A stretch of 6,806 nt of DNA from JAIRVZ01 sp031553755 (GCA_031553755.1 JAVBKZ010000085.1:1-6806); one strand, 5' to 3'. Counted from the first letter of the stretch, positions 1-6,513 are shown. A program made the numbers and translations. The notes: generated by a model not told the origin, from the sequence alone.

Positions 1-9
1 CTTTTTTAT

Positions 10-105
10 TGAACACGGAGTAAAAGGAGTTTATTTTACAGGGTATTCCATCATTTAATATCAGGGTCTACTCTGTGAATAATCACTCTGTGTAACTCAG
101 TGTCT
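10..105. repeat. Degenerate inverted/direct repeat, ACTCTGTG type
   Basis: The octamer ACTCTGTG occurs at 70-77 and 85-92, and ACTCAGTG at 95-102. The left part carries CACGGAGT at 14-21, the reverse complement of ACTCCGTG, so the ends are roughly inverted. The organisation (short direct repeats inside inverted arms) resembles the better preserved element at 331-483, and both look like the AACCACAGAG/CTCTGTGGTT-style interspersed repeats common between genes in Bacteroidota. The arms are too degenerate to define exact borders, and no coding capacity is present. Confidence 0.4.
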
Positions 106-120
106 AAAATTTTAAACATA

Positions 121-137
121 TAATCCCTTTGGGATTA
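121..137. other. Small perfect hairpin
   Basis: TAATCCC and GGGATTA form a perfect 7-bp stem around a TTT loop. No run of T follows directly on either strand, so it is a weak candidate for an intrinsic terminator of a gene lying left of the window. It could equally be a chance palindrome or part of the neighbouring repeat. Confidence 0.35.
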
Positions 138-242
138 ATAATCAATGATTTTATCTCGAACTCTCGTTAAATTAAGAATAACATTACAAATGTATGACAA
201 AAAATATATATTTAACAATACTCCGGATTTTCATCGTGTAAA

Positions 243-274
243 TTTAACGGGGATATATAAATTAACTACCTTTG
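243..274 (+). promoter_or_regulatory. Candidate Bacteroidetes-type promoter for tldD
   Basis: TACCTTTG at 267-274 matches the Bacteroidetes -7 consensus TAnnTTTG exactly. TTTA at 243-246 is one mismatch from the -33 box TTTG, with a 20-nt spacer, which is in the usual range. Transcription would begin around 280 and give tldD a leader of nearly 240 nt that includes the inverted repeat at 331-483. The match is by eye. An eight-base box with two free positions can occur by chance in AT-rich DNA, so the call rests on the combination of box, spacing and position. Confidence 0.5.
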
Positions 275-330
275 TGAGTCTATTTTATAAGAATTCGTCT
301 TGACTTTTTACAAAATACAAAAACTTAAAA

Positions 331-483
331 TTGAACCACATAAGGCACATAGAAATTATTATGAGAATAAAGATTTATAGAACAAAGAAGATAGATTTAG
401 AATAAAAGGTTTTAAGAATTGTCTTTTAGTTTTTGTTCTTTTGTCTAAAATCTTATGTGTTCTATCTGCCTTATGTGGTTAAA
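331..483. repeat. Long imperfect inverted repeat (MITE-like hairpin)
   Basis: The outer arms at 334-354 and 460-480 are complementary at 20 of 21 positions. The left arm begins AACCACATAAGG and the right arm ends CCTTATGTGGTT. Pairing continues imperfectly inward, for example 368-386 against roughly 439-455, so almost the whole element could fold as one long hairpin. Inside the arms, CACATA-type units recur at about 9-nt spacing. No ORF or target-site duplication is obvious. It ends 38 nt before the tldD start codon and would be transcribed from the candidate promoter near 267. It is probably a copy of a dispersed noncoding repeat family; copy number cannot be seen from one window. Confidence 0.7.
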
Positions 484-518
484 AAACATGTATTAAATTT
501 AAACAGTTAGTTAATAAA

Positions 519-1937
519 ATGAATAATTTACAACAAATATTCACTCATTTCGGAATTTCCGAAGATGATTTGAGAAAAACAATCGCGGTAGCTTTAGAAA
601 AAGGAGGAGATTACGCCGACTTATATTTCGAACACACGGTTACAAATTACCTGAACTTGCAGGATGGCGCTGTTAACAAAGCTAATGCCGATGTTGAATC
701 GGGAGTCGGAATCCGTGTTGTTTCGGGATATCAAACAGGATTCGCTTATGTAGAAAACATTACTTTGGAAGAAATGTTGAAAGCGGCTCGCACAGCTTCA
801 CGCATTGCCTTTGGAAATGCTAAAATTCCTCCTGTAAAAGTAAATGAAAAAATATTCAAAAATTATTATCCTATCATTCAATCGTGGGAAGATTACGGTA
901 TCCAATCAAAGATACCATTCTTACAACAACTTAACGATAGCATTTTCAAAGCAGACGCGAGAGTTATCAAAGTAAATGCGATGTTGAACGATTCAACATC
1001 TTACATATTATATTATAGTTCGGAAGGAACTGTTTGTTACGATTACCGTCCGATGGTCACGATTTTTGGTTCATGCGTTATGAAGGAAGGCGACAGAATA
1101 GAAAACGGATCTTCGTCGAGGGCTGCCCGCAAAGATATTTATTTCTTGAATACTGATTTAATTGAAGAAATAGCCAAAGAAGCCGTCAGAAAAACGGCGC
1201 TAATGTTTGACGCGGTTAAGTTTAAAGGAGGAGAAATGCCCGTTGTGATGGGCTCCGGCGGATCGGGCATTTTACTGCATGAAGCGATAGGACATGCATT
1301 CGAAGCCGATTTTAATAGAAAAGACATTTCTATTTTTTCTGATAAATTAGGAAAAAAGATTTGTAACGAACACATCAATGTGGTTGATGACGGCACAATT
1401 GAAGGAAACCGGGGTTCTATCAATTTTGATGATGAAGGAGTAGAAAGCCAAAAAACATATATTGTCAAAAACGGGATTTTGAATTCATACCTGCACGACC
1501 GCATCAGCGCCCGCCATTATCATGTTTTGCCTACGGGGAATGGCCGCCGTGAATCATTCAGGTGCGTGCCACTCCCACGCATGCGTTGTACCTACATGGA
1601 AAACGGAAACTATACGGAAGAAGAAATCATCGCAAGTGTTAAGAAAGGAATTTATGCCGAAAATTTCACCAACGGACAAGTTCAAATCGGCGCGGGAGAT
1701 TTTACTTTCTTCGTGAAAAACGGATATTTGATCGAAAATGGAAAATTAACTCAACCAATCAAAGATATCAATATCATCGGAAACGGTCCTAAGGCATTGG
1801 CCGATATCACAATGGTGGGAAATAACCTCAAAATCGACCAAGGAGCCTGGAGTTGCGGTAAAGACGGACAGGGAATGGCAGTTTCGCAAGGGCTTCCTTC
1901 TGTGTTGGTGAAACAACTGACTGTTGGAGGGGAGTAG
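519..1937 (+). CDS. tldD: TldD family zinc metalloprotease subunit
   Basis: This is the catalytic subunit of the TldD/TldE protease, which in E. coli matures microcin B17 and degrades the antitoxin CcdA. It acts on unfolded peptides in the cytosol, and no signal peptide or membrane segment is seen. The 472 residues match the family length (about 480). The zinc motif HEAIGH lies at residues 254-259 after a GSGGSG turn and is followed by FEADFNRK. The conserved TGNGRR is at 339-344, PLPRM at 351-355, and CGKDGQ at 446-451 supplies the cysteine expected as the third zinc ligand. The start is the first ATG of the frame; the leader is A-rich with no Shine-Dalgarno, as usual in Bacteroidota. The stop is TAG. 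The tldE homologue follows 76 nt downstream, which suggests one operon and a heterodimer. Function is assigned by homology; the natural substrate is unknown. Confidence 0.95.
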   Translation: MNNLQQIFTHFGISEDDLRKTIAVALEKGGDYADLYFEHTVTNYLNLQDGAVNKANADVESGVGIRVVSGYQTGFAYVENITLEEMLKAARTASRIAFGNAKIPPVKVNEKIFKNYYPIIQSWEDYGIQSKIPFLQQLNDSIFKADARVIKVNAMLNDSTSYILYYSSEGTVCYDYRPMVTIFGSCVMKEGDRIENGSSSRAARKDIYFLNTDLIEEIAKEAVRKTALMFDAVKFKGGEMPVVMGSGGSGILLHEAIGHAFEADFNRKDISIFSDKLGKKICNEHINVVDDGTIEGNRGSINFDDEGVESQKTYIVKNGILNSYLHDRISARHYHVLPTGNGRRESFRCVPLPRMRCTYMENGNYTEEEIIASVKKGIYAENFTNGQVQIGAGDFTFFVKNGYLIENGKLTQPIKDINIIGNGPKALADITMVGNNLKIDQGAWSCGKDGQGMAVSQGLPSVLVKQLTVGGE

Positions 1938-1943
1938 ATAAAA

Positions 1944-1980
1944 AAGTTGAAAGTTGAAAGTTGAAAGTTGAAAGTTGAAA
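1944..1980. repeat. Tandem heptamer array (AGTTGAA x5)
   Basis: Five uninterrupted copies of a 7-nt unit (AAGTTGA, equivalently AGTTGAA) fill half of the 76-nt gap between tldD and the tldE homologue, starting 7 nt after the tldD stop. The unit is close to those at 4752-4779 and 4829-4843. Arrays of this kind can change copy number by slippage. Because it is intergenic, such change would alter the tldD-tldE spacing rather than a reading frame. Confidence 0.9.
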
Positions 1981-2013
1981 ACAAAATAATATTCTTAATT
2001 CCTAATTAAAAAA

Positions 2014-3333
2014 ATGATTTCACAAAAATATAAAGACTTAGCACATAAAATGATGATTTTTACACTCGAAAACGGATGTTCGGATGCAAAAATTATAGTT
2101 TATTCAGGTACAAGCAATTCGTTCGAATACAGGGATACGATGTTGGATAAATTAGAACAATCTTCCGAGTCGGGAATGACAATCAATATTTATGTGGATG
2201 GAAGGTTTGCCTCCTACTCTACCAACAGGATGGAAGAAAAAGACCTGAAAAAATTTATCCTTAAAGGGATAGAATCCGCCCGTTATTTAGCCAAAGACGA
2301 GTTTCGCAAGTTGGCCGATCCCAATCGTTATTATAAAGGAGATGGACGGAAGTTGGATATTTTTGATTCCGGATTTGAAAAAATATCCGTTGATGAAAAA
2401 ATAGAACTATTGAAATCGGCTACAGAAGAGATTTATGGTTCGGACGAGCGTTTAATTTCGGTTTCTTCCCAATTCGAAGATGGAATATCAAGTTCATATA
2501 TCATCACAAGCAATGGTTTTTCGGGAGAAAACGAAACAACCTATTATAGTTTGAGTGTTTCGGCGGCTATGAAAGGAGAAGAAGACGCTCGTCCTTCGGA
2601 TTATTGGTATGATTCTGCTATTTTTTATGATGAATTACAGAAAAAAGGAATCGGTAAAAAAGCGCTTGAGCGCACTATCCGCAAATTAGGACAAGAAAAA
2701 ATGGAATCGGGAGTTTATAAAATGCTGGTCGACAATACTCAAATAACCCGGTTACTTTCTCCTGTTATTTCTGCCTTATATGGCAGTTCTTTACAACAAA
2801 AAAGTTCGTTCCTGATAGATAAAATCGGAGAAACTATTGTTTCCGGAAAATTGACATTGATTGATGATCCTCATATCCCGAAAGCAAGAGGGTCGAGGTG
2901 GTTTGATAGCGAAGGTGTTGCTACGAAAAAACGCCCTGTGATAGAAAAAGGAGTATTAAATACTTATTATTTAGACACTTATTACGCTTCAAAGATGAAT
3001 CTTGAACCAACCGTTCAATCTCCGTCTGTGCTTATATGTGAATTGGGGAATAAGAATTTAGAACAGATATTGGCTTCTTTGGATAAAGGCTTTTGGATTA
3101 CCGGATTCAACGGAGGAAACAGTAACTCAACAACCGGCGATTTTTCGTTCGGAATAGAAGGTTTTTACATCGAAAACGGAAAAATCGTTAAGCCTGTAAA
3201 TGAAATGAATATAACCGGAAACCTCCTTACTTTATGGAAAAACATCATTGAAATAGGAAACGACCCGATGATGAATTCGTCGTGGAGAATTCCGGCTATA
3301 TTATTTGATAATGTAAATTTCAGCGGAAAATAA
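2014..3333 (+). CDS. tldE: TldE/PmbA family protease partner subunit
   Basis: This is the non-catalytic partner of TldD (PmbA/TldE in E. coli, about 450 residues; 439 here). The heterodimer forms the substrate channel leading to the TldD zinc site. As expected for the partner, no HExxxH motif is present. Family hallmarks are visible: GSRWFDSEGVATKK (residues 293-306), followed by an EKGVLNTYYLDTYYA segment; NSTTGDFSFGIEGFYIENG (371-389); and the C-terminal PVNEMNITGNLLTLWKNI block (394-411) followed by EIGND (413-417). No signal peptide or transmembrane segment is seen. The first ATG is preceded by an A-rich stretch and no Shine-Dalgarno. It follows tldD on the same strand, so co-transcription is likely. 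The stop codon lies one nucleotide from the stop codon of the convergent gene, leaving no room for an intergenic terminator. Confidence 0.93.
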   Translation: MISQKYKDLAHKMMIFTLENGCSDAKIIVYSGTSNSFEYRDTMLDKLEQSSESGMTINIYVDGRFASYSTNRMEEKDLKKFILKGIESARYLAKDEFRKLADPNRYYKGDGRKLDIFDSGFEKISVDEKIELLKSATEEIYGSDERLISVSSQFEDGISSSYIITSNGFSGENETTYYSLSVSAAMKGEEDARPSDYWYDSAIFYDELQKKGIGKKALERTIRKLGQEKMESGVYKMLVDNTQITRLLSPVISALYGSSLQQKSSFLIDKIGETIVSGKLTLIDDPHIPKARGSRWFDSEGVATKKRPVIEKGVLNTYYLDTYYASKMNLEPTVQSPSVLICELGNKNLEQILASLDKGFWITGFNGGNSNSTTGDFSFGIEGFYIENGKIVKPVNEMNITGNLLTLWKNIIEIGNDPMMNSSWRIPAILFDNVNFSGK

Positions 3334-3334
3334 A

Positions 3335-4744
3335 TCAATCGAAATAACTTGTTCCGTCTAAACAATGTGTACATAAATCTTCTTTCGGCAGACCAATAGC
3401 CGAAATGAGATTTTCTAATGTATTGAATTTTAGAGTCGTAATATTCAGTTGTTTCCTGATTTCATCTACCATCGCTTGGTATTGAGGAGTATCCGTTTTT
3501 CCGTATAACTCCAAATCTTTATCGTCAACGCCTTCTAATTTTTCGATAACACGGCGGGCGATTAATTCCAAATGTGATTTGGATGCTGTGAAATTCAGAA
3601 AAAGACACGGATATAGTAAGGGAGGACAAGCAATTCGCATGTGTACTTCCTTCGCTCCATATTTATAAAGAATATCGACATTATCTTTCAATTGGGTTCC
3701 TCGTACGATTGAATCATCGCAAAAGATTATTTTCTTGTCTTTCAGTAAAGTTTTATTAGGAATTAATTTCATCTTAGCAATTAATTCCCTCATTTCTTGT
3801 TTGGATGGCGTGAAACTACGAGGCCAAGTTGGTGTATATTTAATGATTGCCCGGCGATAGGGAACTCCTTTTCCTTCGGCATAGCCCAAAGCATGTCCAA
3901 CTCCTGAATCGGGAATGCCCGAAACAAAATCGACATCTTCCAAACTGTCTTTTTTTGCCATTTCAACGCCGCCTTTATAACGGACATCATCAACGTTTAC
4001 TCCTTCGTATTCAGAAACCGGATAACCATAATACACCCAAAGGAAAGCGCAAATTTGCTTTTTCTTATTCGGTTGACGCAACTGAGTATAGCCTTCAGCT
4101 GTAAGCAAGGAAATTTCTCCCGGCCCCAAGTTGTAACAAATTTCATATCCCAAGTTCGAAAATCCGCAAGGTTCATTTGAAACAGCCATTGCGTCTTCTT
4201 TTTGACCGAGCACAACAGGAATTCTTCCCAATTTGTCGCGAGCGGCAATCACTCCGTTTTCGGTCAGTAAAAGCATCGAACAGGAACCTTGTACTTTGTT
4301 GAAGACATTTTCTATTCCTTCTACAAATGTTTTTCCTTCAGTAATCAATAACGCGATTAATTCTGTCGGATTAGTTTTTCCTGAACTCATTTCTGTGAAA
4401 TGTTGTCCTTTGGAAATCAAATCTTTTTCTAATTCATTCAGGTTGTTTACTCGAGCCACGGTAACCAAGGCAAATTTCCCCAAGTGAGAATTCATTACCA
4501 TTGGTTGAGGATCTGTGTCGCTAATGACTCCAATACCTGATTTGCCTTTGAATTTTTCTAAATCGCTTTCAAATTTTCCTCTGAAATAGGAATTTTCCAA
4601 ATTGTGTATAGACCGTTTTAGTCCGTCTTCGCTCCAGGTTACTAAACCTCCCCTTTTAATTCCCATGTGGGAATTATAATCTGTTCCATAAAACAGATCG
4701 TTAATACATTCTTCTTTTGAAATTGTTCCGAAAAATCCGCCCAT
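3335..4744 (-). CDS. PurF-like phosphoribosyltransferase lacking glutaminase residues
   Basis: The 469 residues have the length and two-domain order of amidophosphoribosyltransferase (PurF), which makes phosphoribosylamine from PRPP and glutamine in purine synthesis. The C-terminal half is well conserved: GIPDSG (276-281), GYAEGKGVPY (287-296), and the PRPP loop CDDSIVRGT (342-350). Cysteines 232, 380, 458 and 461 align with the four [4Fe-4S] ligands of B. subtilis PurF. The N-terminal Ntn domain is recognisable (MGGFFGTI, then HMGIKRGGL), but the nucleophile is missing: codon 2 is GGC (Gly) where MCGI proteins have Cys. The usual RYST arginine, the HNG oxyanion-hole segment and the SDTE aspartate also seem replaced. 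I infer no glutamine hydrolysis; it may use ammonia, pair with another amidase, or do something else. Similar MGGFFG proteins are, from memory, annotated as purF in Bacteroides, so the symbol is withheld. pfp lies 106 nt upstream on the same strand. Confidence 0.88.
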   Translation of the reverse strand: MGGFFGTISKEECINDLFYGTDYNSHMGIKRGGLVTWSEDGLKRSIHNLENSYFRGKFESDLEKFKGKSGIGVISDTDPQPMVMNSHLGKFALVTVARVNNLNELEKDLISKGQHFTEMSSGKTNPTELIALLITEGKTFVEGIENVFNKVQGSCSMLLLTENGVIAARDKLGRIPVVLGQKEDAMAVSNEPCGFSNLGYEICYNLGPGEISLLTAEGYTQLRQPNKKKQICAFLWVYYGYPVSEYEGVNVDDVRYKGGVEMAKKDSLEDVDFVSGIPDSGVGHALGYAEGKGVPYRRAIIKYTPTWPRSFTPSKQEMRELIAKMKLIPNKTLLKDKKIIFCDDSIVRGTQLKDNVDILYKYGAKEVHMRIACPPLLYPCLFLNFTASKSHLELIARRVIEKLEGVDDKDLELYGKTDTPQYQAMVDEIRKQLNITTLKFNTLENLISAIGLPKEDLCTHCLDGTSYFD

Positions 4745-4751
4745 AAATTAT

Positions 4752-4786
4752 AGTTAAAAGTTAAAAACTAAAAGTTAAAAGTGGGG
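4752..4786. repeat. Degenerate heptamer array (AGTTAAA type)
   Basis: Four consecutive 7-nt units, AGTTAAA, AGTTAAA, AACTAAA and AGTTAAA (4752-4779), are followed by a degenerate AGTGGGG. The phase is exactly seven and the unit differs by one base from the AGTTGAA array at 1944-1980. It lies in the leader of the PurF-like gene, starting 8 nt upstream of its ATG on the opposite reading, so it would be transcribed and could affect translation initiation or leader length. Confidence 0.8.
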
Positions 4787-4794
4787 AAAGAGAA

Positions 4795-4839
4795 AAAGTG
4801 GAAAATCAAAAATAAAATTCATTCTCAATTTTCCACTTT
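4795..4839 (-). terminator. Possible weak terminator or attenuator after pfp
   Basis: AAAGTGGAAAAT at 4795-4806 and its perfect reverse complement at 4828-4839 form a 12-bp stem with a 21-nt loop. Read on the minus strand, downstream of pfp, the stem is followed by a T-rich stretch (the stem ends in T's, then TT, CTCTTT), which is terminator-like. Against this, only four of twelve pairs are G-C and the loop is long. The arms consist of AGTGGAA heptamers in opposite orientation, so the fold may simply be a by-product of the repeats. Confidence 0.4.
4807..4814 (-). promoter_or_regulatory. Candidate -7 box for the PurF-like gene
   Basis: On the minus strand this reads TATTTTTG, an exact match to TAnnTTTG. 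Initiation would fall near 4800 and give a leader of about 55 nt. No convincing -33 TTTG is found 19-21 nt upstream, and the surroundings are very AT-rich, so a chance match is quite possible. The box sits inside the loop of the inverted repeat at 4795-4839. If real, the gene could be expressed independently of pfp. Confidence 0.3.
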
Positions 4840-4847
4840 CCACTTTC
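4829..4847. repeat. Two tandem heptamers (AGTGGAA on the minus strand)
   Basis: TTTCCAC occurs twice in tandem (4830-4836 and 4837-4843) and a partial third unit follows. On the minus strand the unit is GTGGAAA, of the same AGTKRAA pattern as the other arrays in this window. It starts just after the pfp stop codon in the direction of transcription, and its first copy forms one arm of the 12-bp inverted repeat. Confidence 0.65.
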
Positions 4848-4850
4848 AAT

Positions 4851-6497
4851 TTATTTTGTTTGTTCTATTTGCAACGTTTTTGTTGGTTGGTCACAAACTT
4901 CCGTAGGTCCGAAATACTGAATAGGTCCCGGATAAACATAATCCGTATCAATAGCCCATTTATCACGTTTTGCTGCAAATGCTTTGAATGGGCCTCCATC
5001 CAATTTTACTAAGGCTTTTTGGATAACGGGTTTCATTTCTCCGTGGCGACGTTCCATGTTCATCATCATAGTGATGGGAACTCCTCCGGCAATCCATTCA
5101 GATGCGGGAGCCGTTGTGTTGCGAACGGATGACATATAACCTGTTTTTCCTGCACCAATTAATCCTGCAGCAGTATATCCTAAAGAATAGCAATAGTCCG
5201 CATCATAATTTGATGGAGCCGCGCAACGTCCTTCGTATCCGAAAAAGTGGACTTGTGAAGCAAATTTACCTTTATATTTACCTTCTTCTTTCAATTCTAC
5301 CAAACGGTTTCCGACCATTTCTGCCAACAGTTTTTCTGTTTCAATCAATGAAACCTGTACGTTGCCGTGTGGGTCACGGTCAAGAGTCAACTGACGTGCA
5401 ACTGTTTCCGGAAGACTTTTATAAATACGTGAATTTTCAGGAGAAAGTTTATCTATAATATGTTCGCGTTGAGCAGAACGTTTGATACGTTTGAATTCTT
5501 CTTCGTGATGAGCCAAATAATCATTCAATTCAGCCATTAGTTTTTTCATCGCCGGAATAAATTCAATCAATCCTTCGGGAATTAACACTGTGCCGAAATT
5601 ATTTCCTACTTCAGCTCTTTTTGCCACAATGTCAGCGATATAATTTACCACATCATCTAATGATTGATTTTTCGCTTCAACTTCTTCAGAGATAATACAT
5701 GCATTGGGTTGAACTTGTAACGCGCATTCCAAAGCAATATGAGAAGCCGAACGTCCCATTAATTTGATAAAGTGCCAATATTTACGAGCCGAATTACAGT
5801 CACGTTGGATATTACCGATAACTTCAGAATAAACTTTACAAGCAGTATCAAATCCGAAAGAAGTTTCAATCATTTCATTTTTTAAGTCTCCGTCAATTGT
5901 TTTCGGACAACCGATTACCTGAACACCAGCATTGATTGATTTATAATATTCTCCTAATACACAGGCGTTTGTGTTAGAATCGTCTCCTCCGATAATAACT
6001 AAAGCGGAAATTTCTAATTTTTTCAAGATTTCCAAACCTTTGTCGAATTGTTCTTTGGTTTCGAGTTTCGTACGACCGGAACCGATGATGTCGAAACCAC
6101 CCGTATTACGATATTCGTCAATGATTTCGGATGTAAGTTCCATATATTTGTGATCGACTAATCCGCCTGGACCCAAAATAAATCCGTATAAACGGCTGTC
6201 TTTATGAAGATCTTTTACTCCATCGAAAATACCCGCAATTACGTTATGTCCGCCCGGAGCTTGTCCGCCCGACAAAATAACCCCCACATTGATAGGTTTT
6301 CCACCCATTGGTTTATCGCTTTCGATAAATTTGAGGATAGGCATTCCATACGTGTTAGGGAATAATTTTTTCACTGCTTCTTGGTCAGAAATCGATTGAG
6401 TAGCCTCTCCTTCCTGAATGGCAACATTGCCTTTTAACACATTAGGAACTTTAGGTTGATAAGCCGCGCGAGCAATTTGCAATGCACTTTTTGTCAT
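4851..6497 (-). CDS. pfp: Pyrophosphate-dependent 6-phosphofructokinase (long form)
   Basis: This cytosolic glycolytic enzyme reversibly transfers phosphate from PPi to fructose 6-phosphate, giving fructose 1,6-bisphosphate and phosphate. The 548 residues match the long PFP class (about 550) found in Bacteroides and related to plant PFP, far longer than ATP-dependent PfkA (about 320). Motifs in order: SGGQAPGGHN (76-85) in the phosphate-donor site; GGDDSNTNA (170-178), whose second aspartate is the residue that excludes ATP; PKTIDGD (198-204), with the lysine typical of PPi enzymes and the catalytic TIDxD aspartates; MGRSASH (247-253) for substrate binding; and HFFGYEGR (417-424). The N-terminus MTKSALQIARAAYQPK resembles Bacteroides homologues, supporting this ATG; the leader lacks a Shine-Dalgarno. 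It is the first gene of a minus-strand pair with the PurF-like gene, whose reaction would be expected to release PPi. No truncation or frameshift is visible. Confidence 0.95.
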   Translation of the reverse strand: MTKSALQIARAAYQPKVPNVLKGNVAIQEGEATQSISDQEAVKKLFPNTYGMPILKFIESDKPMGGKPINVGVILSGGQAPGGHNVIAGIFDGVKDLHKDSRLYGFILGPGGLVDHKYMELTSEIIDEYRNTGGFDIIGSGRTKLETKEQFDKGLEILKKLEISALVIIGGDDSNTNACVLGEYYKSINAGVQVIGCPKTIDGDLKNEMIETSFGFDTACKVYSEVIGNIQRDCNSARKYWHFIKLMGRSASHIALECALQVQPNACIISEEVEAKNQSLDDVVNYIADIVAKRAEVGNNFGTVLIPEGLIEFIPAMKKLMAELNDYLAHHEEEFKRIKRSAQREHIIDKLSPENSRIYKSLPETVARQLTLDRDPHGNVQVSLIETEKLLAEMVGNRLVELKEEGKYKGKFASQVHFFGYEGRCAAPSNYDADYCYSLGYTAAGLIGAGKTGYMSSVRNTTAPASEWIAGGVPITMMMNMERRHGEMKPVIQKALVKLDGGPFKAFAAKRDKWAIDTDYVYPGPIQYFGPTEVCDQPTKTLQIEQTK

Positions 6498-6513
6498 GAT
6501 TTGGGATTTTTGA

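Larger units (their letters stand above)
1..518. other. Noncoding region upstream of tldD
   Basis: No reading frame of credible length or family resemblance was found on either strand, and base composition is much richer in A and T than in the flanking gene. The region holds a degenerate inverted repeat near the window edge, a small perfect hairpin, one promoter-like sequence and a long imperfect inverted repeat, each listed separately. The gene that would lie upstream is outside the window, so its orientation and the role of the first 130 bases are unknown. Confidence 0.7.

Noticed and set aside
361..399. Tiny 12-codon frame upstream of tldD as a leader or RiPP precursor peptide
   Set aside because: It lies within the inverted repeat, has no leader/core features or ribosome binding signal, and is expected by chance.
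331..483. Insertion sequence remnant or CRISPR repeats
   Set aside because: No transposase fragment and no regularly spaced identical repeats with unique spacers; only one pair of inverted arms.
1139..1504. 121-residue open frame on the minus strand inside tldD
   Set aside because: It lies wholly within a gene with strong family motifs, has no recognisable domain and no leader; it is an antisense shadow.
1522..1716. 64-residue frame on the plus strand overlapping tldD
   Set aside because: A +1 shadow of tldD; the tldD frame is intact with conserved motifs on both sides, so it is not a frameshift.
3324..3356. CGGAA/TTCCG pair at the tldE and PurF-like junction as a terminator
   Set aside because: Only a 5-bp stem with a loop of over 20 nt and no T-run; too weak to call.
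4739..4744. Sequencing error turning Cys (TGC) into Gly (GGC) at codon 2 of the PurF-like gene
   Set aside because: A one-base error could explain the missing Cys alone, but the other glutaminase residues also differ, so the loss looks genuine.
5102..5458. 118-residue open frame on the plus strand inside pfp
   Set aside because: Antisense to well-conserved PFP sequence, with a low-complexity hydrophobic translation and no family resemblance.
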